A program made the position numbers and the translations under genes. Under the pieces are notes generated by a model. It worked only from the letters and a program-made list of their open reading frames with translations, made no database searches and was not told where the DNA came from. Positions 55,632 to 64,000 of a DNA stretch of 64,000 nt are shown one piece after another (the stretch's first letter is position 1; every line of letters begins with the position of its first letter). The stretch is from positions 62,001-126,000 of the forward strand of contig CAXTSE010000004.1 of the NCBI GenBank assembly GCA_964246985.1. The letters run 5' to 3'. The DNA is from CAXTSE01 sp964246985 (GTDB lineage: Bacteria > Actinomycetota > Actinomycetes > Actinomycetales > Microbacteriaceae).

Positions 55632-56969
55632 CTACAGCGCGCCGATGAGCCGATCGAAGAACCGGATGCCGCGCAGGTAGGTCGAGACACGGATGCTCTC
55701 GTCCTTCGCGTGCAGCGTCCCGCGTTCGGCGAGCGTCAGGTCGAACGGCAGGAACCTGTAGACGGTCGGGCTGATCGCCGCGAAGTGCCGGCTGTCGCTC
55801 GCCTGCAGCATCACGTACGGCGCGACGATCGTCTCGGGGAAGATGTCGGTGATCGCCGAGGCGAGCGTGTCCCACTCGGGCCCGGCGTGCGGTGAGACGG
55901 GCGCCGGCCCGGTGCCGTAGAGGACGCGGATGTCGACCGAGTCGTCCGCGATCGCACGCCTCATCTGCGCGACGGCCTCGTCGACGGTCGAGCCCACCGC
56001 GATCCGGGTGTTGACCATGGCGGTCGCGCGCTCGGCCACGACGTTGTCACCGGCGCTGCCGCGGAGTCTCGTGACGGCGCGCGTGGTGCGCACCATCGCC
56101 TCGCCCTCGCCCCCACGCGCGGCCAGAAGCCGCGTGAGCAGCGCGCGGAACAGGTCGGGTCGTCCGAAGACCCTCTGCTGCACGCCGGACGTGCGGGGCG
56201 CGAGCGCCCGCAGCATGCCCTCGATCGGCGCCGACAGCCGCGCGGGGGGCGGATTCCGCTCGAGTCGCAGGATCGCCCGCGCCAGCGTCGTCGTGGCTCC
56301 GCCGCGCGCCGGAGTGGCCGCGTGGCCGCCGCGCTTCTCGACGCTCAGCTCGATGCCGGCGATCCCCTTCTCGCTGACTCCGACGAACGCGACGGCGCCC
56401 TCGACACCGGGGAAGGCGCCCTCCGCGACGGCGCCGCCCTCGTCGATCACGAGCCCCGGTCGGATCCCGCGCTCGCGCAGCAGGGCGACCGCGGCCTCGG
56501 CGCCCGATCCGGCTGTCTCCTCGTTGGCGCCGAAGCTCAGGTAGATGTCGGCGGCCGGTCGGAACCCGGCGGCCAGCCGCCCCTCGACGGCCTCGAGGAT
56601 GACGGCGAGCATCCCCTTGTCGTCGATGGCTCCGCGGCCCCAGATGCGCAGCTCGTCGCCCACACCCGCCAGCTCGGCGTCGAAGGGGCCGTGCGTCCAT
56701 CCGGGCTCGTCGGCCGGGACGACGTCCTGGTGGGCCATGAGCACCGCGGGGGCGCCGGTGCCCGAGCCCGCCCAGCGGAAGAGCAGGCTGTCGGACTGGC
56801 CGGGCACCAGCTCGTGCTCGAGCTGCGCGTGCGTGAGCGGATAGAGCTCGGCGAGCAGCGCGCGGAATGCCGCGAAGGCGTCACGATCCTCGTCGGCAGG
56901 GTCGTTGCGCGACACGGTCGGGATGCGGATCATCGCCCGCAGGCGCTCGATCGCAGGCTCGCTGGGCAT
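55632..56969 (-). CDS. M20 family metallopeptidase
   Basis: Zinc-dependent carboxypeptidase/deacylase-like enzyme of 445 aa. Metal ligands in LMAHQDVVP, GRGAIDDKG, the catalytic GANEETAGSG (two glutamates), and a C-terminal SDSRHFAAISP. A dimerisation domain sits in the middle (GGHAATPARGG). Probably cleaves dipeptides or acylated amino acids; the substrate is unknown. Ends 4 bp from the convergent phosphodiesterase. Confidence 0.9.
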   Translation of the reverse strand: MPSEPAIERLRAMIRIPTVSRNDPADEDRDAFAAFRALLAELYPLTHAQLEHELVPGQSDSLLFRWAGSGTGAPAVLMAHQDVVPADEPGWTHGPFDAELAGVGDELRIWGRGAIDDKGMLAVILEAVEGRLAAGFRPAADIYLSFGANEETAGSGAEAAVALLRERGIRPGLVIDEGGAVAEGAFPGVEGAVAFVGVSEKGIAGIELSVEKRGGHAATPARGGATTTLARAILRLERNPPPARLSAPIEGMLRALAPRTSGVQQRVFGRPDLFRALLTRLLAARGGEGEAMVRTTRAVTRLRGSAGDNVVAERATAMVNTRIAVGSTVDEAVAQMRRAIADDSVDIRVLYGTGPAPVSPHAGPEWDTLASAITDIFPETIVAPYVMLQASDSRHFAAISPTVYRFLPFDLTLAERGTLHAKDESIRVSTYLRGIRFFDRLIGAL

Positions 56970-57028
56970 GTGCTGATCGTAGGCGCAACGGGGGCGCGAG
57001 CCGGAGGTCGGCGGGCTAGCGTCACGAC

Positions 57029-58612
57029 ATGACGACCACGGCGGGCACAGCGCAGACCGGCACAGCGGAGACCGGCACCACGGCGATCTGGACGGACGGC
57101 GCCCCGCGGGTCGGGTCGGATGACTTCCCGCACGATGAGCTCGTCGACATCGCGGTGGTCGGCGCGGGCATCGCCGGCCTCGCCGCAGCGGTGCTGTTCG
57201 CGCGGGCCGGTCGGCGGGTCGTCGTGCTGGAGGGCCGATACGTCGGCGCCGTCACCACGGGCCGGTCGACGGCCAAGGTGTCGCAGCTGCAGGGGACGCA
57301 GCTGTCACGCACCCGCGCTCACGGCACGGCGAGCATGACGCGTGCCTACGCGGCCAGTCAGGCCGCCGCCTTCGACTGGCTCGTCGACTTCTCGGCCGAC
57401 CGCGACGTGGCTCTCGAGCGGCGCGACGCCTACACCTACGCCGCGACGCCGGAGGGACGGGCGGACGTCGAGCGCGAGTACCAGCTCGCCCGCGCGGCCG
57501 GGCTGCCCGTCACCCTCGTCGACCACCTGGCGGGAGACGCCGCGCTGCCCTACGCGACGCACGGGGCGGTGCGGCTGCCCGACCAGGCGCAGCTCGACCC
57601 GCGTCGGCTGCTCGCCGCGCTGGCCCTCGAGCTGCGGATGCACGGAGGCCGCATCGTCGAGGACGCGCGCGTCACCGGCGTGCGCGTCTCGCGACTGCGG
57701 GCGGACGCACGCCTCCGGGTCTCGCTCGGCGACCAGGAGGCCGTCATGCGCGCCCACCGCGTGGTGCTGGCGACCGGCTCGCCGATCCTCGACCGCGGGC
57801 TGTACTTCGCGAAGCTGTCGGCGAAGCGCAGCTACGCCCAGGCCTGGCGCGTGCCGGGCCGACAGCTCCCGGACGGCATGTACCTCGGCACCGGATCCCC
57901 GACGCGCAGCGTGCGCACGATCGCTCAGGACGGCGGGGGCGGCGCCGACGACCGCCTGCTGCTCATCGGAGGCAACGGGCACGGGGTGGGCAGGCACGAC
58001 TCTCCGCGCGCGGCCTCCGACGACCTCGCCGACTGGACCGAGCGCTGGTGGCCGGGAGCAGAGCTCGTCACCGCGTGGTCGGCGCAGGACTACCAGACCC
58101 CGCACGGCGTGCCGTTCGTCGGCTGGCTGCCGCGCGGCGCCGGTCGTGTCTACCTGGCCACCGGCTTCTCGAAGTGGGGCATGACCAACGGCATCGCGAC
58201 GGCACTCACGCTCGCCGCCGACGTGCTCGGCGAGGGCGGCACGGACTGGCAGCGTGCGCTGCACCACCGGCTGACCGTGCCGGCGGCCGTCGCCGCGGGC
58301 ATCGGCGAGAACGCCGCCGTCGGCGCCTGGTACGCCCGCTCGTGGGCGCGCGCGTTGCGGGCGCCGGCGCCCGAACCGGGGACGGTGGCGGATGGGCAGG
58401 GCCGAGTGGGCAGGCAGGGCCTGGTCCCGACCGGGGTCTCCGTCGTCGACGGCGAGACCCGCACGGTCTGCGCCGTCTGCCCCCACCTCGGTGCCGTCGT
58501 GCAGTGGAACGATCTCGAGCGCTCGTGGGACTGCCCCGCCCACGGCTCGCGCTTCGCCCCGGACGGTGCGGTGCTCGAGGGTCCCACGAAGCGGGGACTT
58601 GCGCCCCGGTAG
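57029..58612 (+). CDS. FAD-dependent oxidoreductase with C-terminal Rieske domain
   Basis: 527 aa. DAO-type FAD-binding start DIAVVGAGIAGLAAAVLFARAG near residues 40-60 (read in two parts), a long catalytic region, and a C-terminal Rieske [2Fe-2S] domain with CPHLG and CPAHGSRF (residues ~485-515) giving the Cys-His pairs. Such fusions occur in several bacteria; the substrate is unknown. ATG 57029. It stands alone between the M20 gene and the small-membrane-protein operon, 10 bp before the latter. Confidence 0.88.
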   Translation: MTTTAGTAQTGTAETGTTAIWTDGAPRVGSDDFPHDELVDIAVVGAGIAGLAAAVLFARAGRRVVVLEGRYVGAVTTGRSTAKVSQLQGTQLSRTRAHGTASMTRAYAASQAAAFDWLVDFSADRDVALERRDAYTYAATPEGRADVEREYQLARAAGLPVTLVDHLAGDAALPYATHGAVRLPDQAQLDPRRLLAALALELRMHGGRIVEDARVTGVRVSRLRADARLRVSLGDQEAVMRAHRVVLATGSPILDRGLYFAKLSAKRSYAQAWRVPGRQLPDGMYLGTGSPTRSVRTIAQDGGGGADDRLLLIGGNGHGVGRHDSPRAASDDLADWTERWWPGAELVTAWSAQDYQTPHGVPFVGWLPRGAGRVYLATGFSKWGMTNGIATALTLAADVLGEGGTDWQRALHHRLTVPAAVAAGIGENAAVGAWYARSWARALRAPAPEPGTVADGQGRVGRQGLVPTGVSVVDGETRTVCAVCPHLGAVVQWNDLERSWDCPAHGSRFAPDGAVLEGPTKRGLAPR

Positions 58613-58622
58613 TCTGAACCCG

Positions 58623-58994
58623 ATGTCCAGCCCTCGCCAGCGTCCGGCCGCCCGGTACGGAGACCCGACCTTCCGACGCACCGGCCTGGCTCCGGGGCTG
58701 CTGGCCGGGATCGCCTTGCTCATCGGCGTCGCCCTGATCGAGAGCGACACGTTCATCGTGATCCGCTACGTCACCGCGATCCTCGCGCTCGTGCTCGCGT
58801 TCTTCGCGTTCCAGGCGCGGCACTGGTGGTGGATCCCGCCTCTGGTCGCGATCGCCGTGATCTGGAATCCCGTCTACCCGTTCCCGTTCGACGGACCGGT
58901 GTGGAGCGCGGCGCAGTACATCGCAATCCTGGTCTTCGTGGTCGCGGGCATCTTCATCAAGGTGCCGGCGACGCCCGAGGATACGCGGAGGTGA
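58623..58994 (+). CDS. Small four-helix membrane protein, unknown
   Basis: 123 aa with a basic Arg/Pro-rich N-terminus and about four hydrophobic segments, a WWWIPP turn and a NPVYPFPF loop. ATG 58623. First of four genes in a run with 4-bp overlaps; ends in GTGA shared with the next. No certain family. Confidence 0.76.
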   Translation: MSSPRQRPAARYGDPTFRRTGLAPGLLAGIALLIGVALIESDTFIVIRYVTAILALVLAFFAFQARHWWWIPPLVAIAVIWNPVYPFPFDGPVWSAAQYIAILVFVVAGIFIKVPATPEDTRR

Positions 58995-59566
58995 TCCGCC
59001 GCCTGCTGGCTCGGGTCCCGGTCGTGGGCTGGATCATCTCGGGTCTCGTCGTCGCCGCTCTCGTCGCGTGGCCGCTCGGCGGCTGGGACACGGTGACCCT
59101 GACCAGCCGCGTCATCCCCACCTACGACGAGGGGGAGACGCTGGAGGGCCACCGCTTCGACATCACGCTCGGCGAGCTGCGGCTCTCCGACACCAGCCCC
59201 GCCGGCTACGAGGCCGGAGAGGGCGAGGCGTACCTCATCCTCGAGGTCGACGTCGTCAACGTCTCGACGGAGACCACGGGTCCGGCTCCGCTCGACGGAC
59301 TCATCGTGGCCGACGATCCCCGGCTGGACGGCGTCTACGGCGCCTACGTCCTCGCGGCCGACGGCACCGGCGGCCCCGAGCTGAACCCGGGACTGCCCCG
59401 CGAGCTCGAGGCGGTGTGGACCGTCGATCCGGCCCTCTTCGCCGAGGGCGACAGCCTGCGCTTCCGCCTGCGCGACAGCATCCCACGGAAGGCGCTGCTG
59501 TACACGGGCACGGCGTGGAGCGACTACTTCGAGGCGGGCGTGGCCGTCCGCGTGGTGTCCGGATGA
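58991..59566 (+). CDS. TM-anchored beta-domain protein A, unknown
   Basis: 191 aa: one N-terminal membrane helix (about residues 10-30), then an extracytoplasmic beta-rich domain whose FDITLGELRLSD and LILEVDVVNVSTETTG recall DUF4352/telokin-like Ig folds. GTG 58991 is coupled to the previous gene. It shares its layout with the two following genes. Confidence 0.76.
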   Translation: MIRRLLARVPVVGWIISGLVVAALVAWPLGGWDTVTLTSRVIPTYDEGETLEGHRFDITLGELRLSDTSPAGYEAGEGEAYLILEVDVVNVSTETTGPAPLDGLIVADDPRLDGVYGAYVLAADGTGGPELNPGLPRELEAVWTVDPALFAEGDSLRFRLRDSIPRKALLYTGTAWSDYFEAGVAVRVVSG

Positions 59567-60135
59567 CGCGCGAGCGCAGCCGCCGAGCCATCGCGATCGG
59601 CGCGGGGCTCGTCCTCGCCGCGATCCTCCTCAGCGTGCTGCAGCCCACCGAGGAGCAGCAGCTGTCGCCGTACACGTCGACGATCGAGGAGCTCGACACC
59701 CCGTACGACGCCCGCACCTTCACGGTGGCGGTCTCGAGTGTCCAGCTCGCGGACCGCATCCAGATCGACGGACGGCAGGCGCGCACCTCGGGCGTCTGGC
59801 TCGTCATCGACGGCGAGTTCGCGCGACGTCTCACCAGCGGCACCATGACGGCGCTCCTCCGGATCGGCCGCACCACCTACGCCGACAGCGCGCGGATGGA
59901 GTCGGACGGGCTCGGCAGCACCCCGTCGCAGCCGGGGCTGCCCATGGCGGGATCCGTGGCCTTCGAGCTGCCGGAGGAGGCGCTGACCGCCGCGGGCGCC
60001 GACGCGGCCGTCGTGCGGTTCGGCACCACCGCTGATCCCCAGCTCGACAGCGCGCTCGATCTGGTGGTCGACCTCGGGTCGCTCGAGCGCGTCGCAGACC
60101 TCAGCATCCTCCCTGCCGGACGGGTGGGCGGATGA
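59563..60135 (+). CDS. TM-anchored beta-domain protein B, unknown
   Basis: 190 aa with one N-terminal helix (about residues 8-25) and a beta domain beginning RTFTVAVSSVQLAD, then GVWLVIDGEFAR, aligning by order with its neighbours. No cysteine or catalytic motif. ATG 59563 overlaps the previous stop (ATGA). Confidence 0.75.
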   Translation: MTRERSRRAIAIGAGLVLAAILLSVLQPTEEQQLSPYTSTIEELDTPYDARTFTVAVSSVQLADRIQIDGRQARTSGVWLVIDGEFARRLTSGTMTALLRIGRTTYADSARMESDGLGSTPSQPGLPMAGSVAFELPEEALTAAGADAAVVRFGTTADPQLDSALDLVVDLGSLERVADLSILPAGRVGG

Positions 60136-60704
60136 CCGCGCGCGCGTGGCTGCGGAGGTGGCGGTGGGCGCTCGTCGCCCTCGCCGTCGTCGTGCCCGCG
60201 GCCATCGTCGTGACACTGTCCGTCGACTGGTTCGACTACGTGCGGCTCACCACCAGCGACGGGGCACGGGTGGCTCCGGGCGGCACCGGCACCCACGCGG
60301 GCGTCGAGTACACGCTGGTCGACGTCCAGTTGATCGAGGCCGACAGCTCGGAGGGCGAGGAGCTCGGCGCGCTGCCCGGCACCTCGGTGGTCGTCGCGCG
60401 CGTCCACGTGGACTCCACCGACGCTGGTCCCGACGCGCGCTCGTGCAAGCTGCTGCTCGTCGCGCCGGGCCCCGGCGGCGACCGTGTCTGGGATACCGGC
60501 CAGTCCGACGTCTACCTGCCCTCCTCCGACGGCACCGTCGGGTACTGCACCTTCCCCGATCCCGACGACCCGCTCGAGGAGGATCCCGCGGTCTTCGACT
60601 ACGAGGCGGTGTTCGTGGTGCCGAGCGATGCGGCGGATGCGGCGGTCCTGCGGGTCAGCGACGGACCGTTCCAGCTGCGGACGGTCCTGCAGCTGGATCG
60701 CTGA
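60132..60704 (+). CDS. TM-anchored beta-domain protein C, unknown
   Basis: 190 aa, one helix (about residues 12-32), then VEYTLVDVQLIEAD, SVVVARVHVDS and two cysteines (SCKLLLV; GYCTFP) that could pair. Third copy of the same plan. ATG 60132 is coupled to the previous gene. Its 3' end overlaps the convergent membrane gene by 50 bp. Confidence 0.75.
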   Translation: MTARAWLRRWRWALVALAVVVPAAIVVTLSVDWFDYVRLTTSDGARVAPGGTGTHAGVEYTLVDVQLIEADSSEGEELGALPGTSVVVARVHVDSTDAGPDARSCKLLLVAPGPGGDRVWDTGQSDVYLPSSDGTVGYCTFPDPDDPLEEDPAVFDYEAVFVVPSDAADAAVLRVSDGPFQLRTVLQLDR

Positions 60705-61941
60705 CCTCGTCCTCGACACGACTGTCGCGCGCGCGGACGCAGAAGTCGAACGCCGCCGCCACCAGGCAGAGCTGCAACGGGAAGACGATCGTGGCGATGA
60801 CGAGCTCGATCGGCTGCTCGAGCGACCCCCACCAGCCGCCGTCGTGGGGCCCGAGCAGATGGTAGATCGCGTAGCGCAGCCACTCCGTGGCGACGGTCAG
60901 CACGCTGAAGGCGAGGATGTAGACGCCGACGGTGATCGGCCCGGCGCCCCAGATCAGCCGGGCAGCGGTGGCGACGGGCTGCCAGCGCTCGAGAAACCCC
61001 GAGACGAGCCATTGCAGCACCTTGCGGGTGCGCGGGCCGAGATTCTGCCAGCGGGCAGCTGTCGCGGCGCGGGCCGCCTCCAGGCGCGCCTGCCGAGCGC
61101 CGTGATGACCCGTGCTCCGACGGACCGCGGGCAGCGCGCCTGCCAGCACGATCGAGGCGAGTGCCAGCCAGGCGAGGGGCTGGGCCACGACCTCGCCGAG
61201 CTGCAACGCGATCCAGGCCACCCCGTCGGTCACCCAGACGAGCAGATCGGATGCGGCGCGCAGCTGAGCCCAGCCGTCGACGGCCCACGCGAACATGCGA
61301 CGCGACGCCAGCCAGTCGGGGATGAGCGCGAGAAGCTGGGAGATGAGGATCACGGCGATGAAGACCCAGACGGCTTCGAGATAGACCGAGACGGCGCCGA
61401 CCCAGCCCGGCAGCCGGGACTGGAACCGGGCCAGAACCCGGCGGAGGATGAACGCGCCGGCGACGATGGACACCGTGAGCAGCGAGAACGGCACGTCGAG
61501 CGGCGTGCTGTCCTGTGCGAGGTCGAAGTCGGTCTGATCGAGTCCGGAGGCCGCGTACGCGATCGTGTCGTCCCGGATGAGCCCCCACGCGGCGTAGATC
61601 ACGAAGAACGCCAGGATCGCAGAACCGAGGCTGTTGGCCCAGGCGACCGCGAACGCACCGCGGCGGGCGGGAGTCGGCGCTGCGCTCGACGCAGCCATGA
61701 CGCCGTCGACGTCGCCGTCGCGACGGAGCGCCGCCCGCAGCACGAGGAACATGCCGACGTAGCTGGCCAGGCGCGCGAGGACGGCCAGCGGCAGCACCAG
61801 CTGCCCGAGGATCGGGTCGACGTTGGCGCCGAGGTATCCCGCGACGCGCAGCAGGATGAGGCGGACCGTCCAGCCGGCGAGGAACCAGGCGAGCAGCGCC
61901 GGCCACGTCCGCGCGTAGGTGCGGAGCGCGAGCGAGATCAC
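60655..61941 (-). CDS. Polytopic membrane protein, unknown
   Basis: 428 aa with about eight hydrophobic segments and a basic central cytoplasmic loop (RSTGHHGARQARLEAARAA, about residues 270-290). No family motif recognised. GTG 61941. Its 3' end overlaps the previous operon antisense by 50 bp. It could be functionally tied to the facing operon, but nothing in sequence proves it. Confidence 0.75.
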   Translation of the reverse strand: MISLALRTYARTWPALLAWFLAGWTVRLILLRVAGYLGANVDPILGQLVLPLAVLARLASYVGMFLVLRAALRRDGDVDGVMAASSAAPTPARRGAFAVAWANSLGSAILAFFVIYAAWGLIRDDTIAYAASGLDQTDFDLAQDSTPLDVPFSLLTVSIVAGAFILRRVLARFQSRLPGWVGAVSVYLEAVWVFIAVILISQLLALIPDWLASRRMFAWAVDGWAQLRAASDLLVWVTDGVAWIALQLGEVVAQPLAWLALASIVLAGALPAVRRSTGHHGARQARLEAARAATAARWQNLGPRTRKVLQWLVSGFLERWQPVATAARLIWGAGPITVGVYILAFSVLTVATEWLRYAIYHLLGPHDGGWWGSLEQPIELVIATIVFPLQLCLVAAAFDFCVRARDSRVEDEVSDPAAGPSAAGTVRR

Positions 61942-61966
61942 GGTGCGAGCCTAGCGGCGGCCTCGG

Positions 61967-62572
61967 TCAGCTCACGGGCGAGACGGCCGCCGCCGAGAAC
62001 TCCGACGCGTCCGCGGCCCTGACGACCACCTCGGCCACGTCCTGCCGCAGCACCGCCGCATTCATCCGGCAGGTGACCACCCCGTCGGTCCCCAGGATCG
62101 TCCCGGCGTCGACCTCCTCGCCATCGCGCGACACGACGACGATCGTGTAGGTCGCACCGGCCTCGAGCCCGTCGAGACGGAGGGCGGTCTCGGTGCCCCA
62201 GGTGTGGGCGATCAGGTCGCCGTCGACGGACGCGCCCGCGGGCTCGCCGATGAAGTCCACAGCCTCCACGGCACCCAGGGTCCCGGCGGGTCCACGCGGG
62301 GGTGCGGTCACGACGCCGTCGACGACGAGAGCCAGGCCCGCTCCGACCGCGAGGCAGGCGGCGGCCGCCGCGACCAGGGTCCAGACGGGCCGGCGACGCC
62401 CGTCCCCCACGGGATACGCGGGCGCAGCAGGGGCCGCTGAGCTGTCGATGCTGAGCACCCTGTCCCGGAGCTCGGTGCTGGGGGCGGTCGCGTCCCAGGA
62501 CGGGAGTCCGCCGAGGGTCTCGGCGATGTCGCGCTCCAGCTCGCGGTCGTCGTCCTTCGCGCTGTCATCCAT
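61967..62572 (-). CDS. Anti-sigma factor, RskA-like
   Basis: 201 aa. A short acidic N-terminus (DDRELERDIAETLGG), one membrane helix (about residues 63-85) and a C-terminal RskA-like domain with WGTETALRLDGLEAGATYTIVVVSRDG (read in two parts). The zinc HxxxCxxC motif of ZAS anti-sigma factors is absent. It overlaps the sigma gene by 8 bp. Expected to hold the ECF factor at the membrane until cleaved, possibly by the site-2 protease at 14667-15995 (inference). Confidence 0.85.
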   Translation of the reverse strand: MDDSAKDDDRELERDIAETLGGLPSWDATAPSTELRDRVLSIDSSAAPAAPAYPVGDGRRRPVWTLVAAAAACLAVGAGLALVVDGVVTAPPRGPAGTLGAVEAVDFIGEPAGASVDGDLIAHTWGTETALRLDGLEAGATYTIVVVSRDGEEVDAGTILGTDGVVTCRMNAAVLRQDVAEVVVRAADASEFSAAAVSPVS

Positions 62573-63194
62573 CGGACGGCTCCCTCTCTTCCAGGTGGGC
62601 GCGAAGCGCCCGGAGTGCGTAGTGCGCCCGGCTGCGGAGCGTGGCCACGGGCACGCCCGTGGCCAGAGCGAGCTCGGCGTAGGAGTAGCCGCCGAGGTGC
62701 ACGGCGGTCAGGACGCTGCGGTGATCCTCGCTGAGCAGGGCGAGGCCCTCGATCAGCGCCAGATGCTCGAGCGGATCCCAGGGTGCGGTGTCGTCGGCTC
62801 GCTCGGCGTCCTCGCCGTCGGAGGTCGCGTCCCCGCGTCGAGCTCGCGCGGCGTCGATGACGACGTTGCGGGCGATCGCGAAGATCCAGGTGCGCTCGCT
62901 GCCCCGCACCGCGTCGAACCTGTCGCGAGCCCGCCATGCCCGCAGGAAGGTCTCCTGCACGCAGTCCTCGGCCAGCGGCCGATCACGCAGCGCGTTGATC
63001 GCGAAGCCGAGCACGGCCGAGCCGTGACGGTCGAACGCGGCCGCGAGGTCGAACTCGGAGACGCCGTCGACGATGCGCAGCCGATCGTCGGCGCCGTCGG
63101 AGCGTCGCCGCGCGCCGCGGCGCGATGATCCGAACAGGGACACGCGGATCCGGCTCCCGTCGGCGAGGGACGCGCCGAGTGGTGCGGCGGTCAT
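62565..63194 (-). CDS. ECF-type RNA polymerase sigma factor (SigK-like)
   Basis: 209 aa. Region 2 with VLGFAINALRDRPLAEDCVQETFLRAWR (read in two parts) and TWIFAIARNVVIDAARARRG; region 4 with LLSEDHRSVLTAVHLGGYSYAELALATGVPVATLRSR. ATG 63194 is picked because AGGAG lies close upstream; the open frame to 63416 is rejected. Expressed with its anti-sigma factor. A secreted CHRD gene starts 187 bp away in the opposite direction and may be a target. Confidence 0.88.
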   Translation of the reverse strand: MTAAPLGASLADGSRIRVSLFGSSRRGARRRSDGADDRLRIVDGVSEFDLAAAFDRHGSAVLGFAINALRDRPLAEDCVQETFLRAWRARDRFDAVRGSERTWIFAIARNVVIDAARARRGDATSDGEDAERADDTAPWDPLEHLALIEGLALLSEDHRSVLTAVHLGGYSYAELALATGVPVATLRSRAHYALRALRAHLEEREPSDG

Positions 63195-63277
63195 GGCGGC
63201 TCCTGTCAGCATACGTAGTCCGTGAGGGTGCGTCGTCAGGGGATACGGAGCGGAGGCGTCCCGCGTTCGACCCGCCG

Positions 63278-63299
63278 GAGATTTCTCGTGACGAATCTC
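63278..63299. repeat. Inverted repeat in the sigma/CHRD divergent gap
   Basis: GAGATT and AATCTC separated by ten bases, plus CCGAC-N3-GTCGG at 63315-63327. Located between the divergent sigma and CHRD genes (63195-63381). A regulatory site is possible; none is proven. Confidence 0.3.
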
Positions 63300-63381
63300 G
63301 CATCCCGTTGAACGCCGACGGCGTCGGGCCGGTACAGCCCTGCAAGACCACCCCCGGTCTCCAACGCACGCGGAGGAAACA

Positions 63382-64000
63382 ATGTCGAAGAAGTCACTGG
63401 CCGGCCCCCTGACCATCGGAGGGGTCGCGCTCGCCGCACTCGTCGTCGCCGGAGCGGCGACGCCCGCCTACGCCGAGACCGAGGTGCCCGCGCCGTCGTC
63501 GTTCACGAGCGCGTTCACGGTCATCGCGACCCCCGAAGCGGTCATCAACAACGACGGTGTCGCGACTCCCGGTCAGCCCGGAGCAGCGGGCACGTTCACG
63601 TACCGCATCAACTCCGACCTCGAGATCATCTGCTACGACATCACCCTGACCGGGGTGAGCGGCGACTACATGTCACCCGCGAAGACGGCGACCCACATCC
63701 ACCAGGCCGTCCTCGGCCAGCCCGGGCCGCCGCGCATCGCCTTCCCCAACCCCGCACCCGTCGGCGACGGGCCTCGCACCTCGTCCGGCTGCCTCCAGGG
63801 GCCGTTCACCACCGGCATCGTGACCAACGGTGCCGACACGGGAACGGGCTTCACCCTCGCCCAGATCGAGGCGAACCCCGCCGGCTTCGCCAGCGACGCA
63901 CACACGGTCCTGTTCCCGGCGGGCGTCGTCCGCGGTCAGCTGACGGCGATCCCGGCCGGCGGCGTCCAGACCGGCGGAGGCGGCATGGCGACCGGTGGCG
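63382..64000 (+). CDS. Secreted CHRD domain-containing protein (3' truncated)
   Basis: Reading frame from ATG 63382 (GGAGG at 63372-63376) runs 206 codons to the window edge without a stop. A signal peptide (to about residue 33, TPAYA) is followed by a CHRD domain: FTSAFTVIATPEAV, IICYDITLTGVS, THIHQAVLGQPGPPRI and VLFPAGVVRGQLTAI. The last visible residues (GGVQTGGGGMATGG) are a Gly/Thr-rich linker that in similar proteins leads to a C-terminal membrane helix. CHRD domains occur in exported proteins of unknown role. Being divergent from an ECF sigma and anti-sigma pair, it is a likely regulon member. Confidence 0.85.
   Translation, partial: MSKKSLAGPLTIGGVALAALVVAGAATPAYAETEVPAPSSFTSAFTVIATPEAVINNDGVATPGQPGAAGTFTYRINSDLEIICYDITLTGVSGDYMSPAKTATHIHQAVLGQPGPPRIAFPNPAPVGDGPRTSSGCLQGPFTTGIVTNGADTGTGFTLAQIEANPAGFASDAHTVLFPAGVVRGQLTAIPAGGVQTGGGGMATGG

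Overview
The window is 64 kb of high-GC (roughly 70%) actinobacterial chromosome. GTG starts are common, genes are packed with 4-bp ATGA/GTGA overlaps, and there are no insertion sequences, phage genes, CRISPR arrays or recognisable tRNA/rRNA genes. The gene content and order (dxr, rip1, ispG, proS, nusA, ylxR, infB, rbfA, truB and ribF in one direction, plus MEP-pathway isoprenoid genes) fit an Actinobacterium. The style of the accessory genes suggests Microbacteriaceae (Rathayibacter/Leifsonia-like). Family level is an inference; genus is not established.

Layout. 0-2.6 kb: tail of a spermidine/putrescine-type ABC importer (ATPase, truncated at the window edge, and two permeases). 2.6-10.1 kb: a quinone-reductase-like MDR protein, then two similar GABA-type aminotransferases on the minus strand, one followed by an asparaginase II and the other coupled to an unknown membrane-anchored HExxH protein; OsmC and LtrA genes lie between them. 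10.2-17.2 kb: FKBP lipoprotein, dxr, a DUF2330 protein, a Ser/Thr kinase on the opposite strand, site-2 protease and ispG. 17.3-23.0 kb: a six-gene MoxR/DUF58/VWA/TPR operon. 23.0-25.9 kb: proS and a DUF559-like protein, closed by a strong bidirectional terminator. 26.0-33.5 kb (minus): an envelope-glycan locus of a copper-radical galactose-oxidase-like protein, an excalibur-type protein, a QxxRW processive GT2, a GT39 and a GT2-GtrA fusion. It resembles the cslA-glxA pair of Streptomyces. 34.2-38.8 kb: nusA-ylxR-infB-rbfA without rimP.

38.8-45.3 kb: Fpg/Nei, an RNB ribonuclease and mutY on the minus strand, a uridine-kinase-like gene, a ketopantoate reductase family gene, and an MFS efflux pump divergent from its probable TetR regulator. 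TetR is translationally coupled to truB, followed by two small membrane proteins and ribF (45.3-48.7 kb). 49-54.7 kb: a CynX-type transporter, small unknowns, then deoC with a full aldehyde dehydrogenase and a half-length one that lacks the catalytic region. 54.7-58.6 kb: secreted glycerophosphodiesterase, M20 peptidase, FAD-Rieske oxidoreductase. 58.6-62 kb: four coupled small membrane proteins, three with the same TM-plus-beta-domain plan, facing a polytopic membrane protein. 62-64 kb: ECF sigma factor and RskA-like anti-sigma factor, divergent from a secreted CHRD-domain protein cut by the window end.

How it works together. The core isoprenoid and translation genes have been opened up by accessory cassettes at three points: the MoxR operon before proS, the glycan locus before nusA, and the repair/efflux block before truB. 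The most promising unusual system is the copper-oxidase/glycan-synthase locus at 26-33.5 kb. The tandem TM-beta-domain operon, the half-dehydrogenase and the HExxH protein are secondary candidates.
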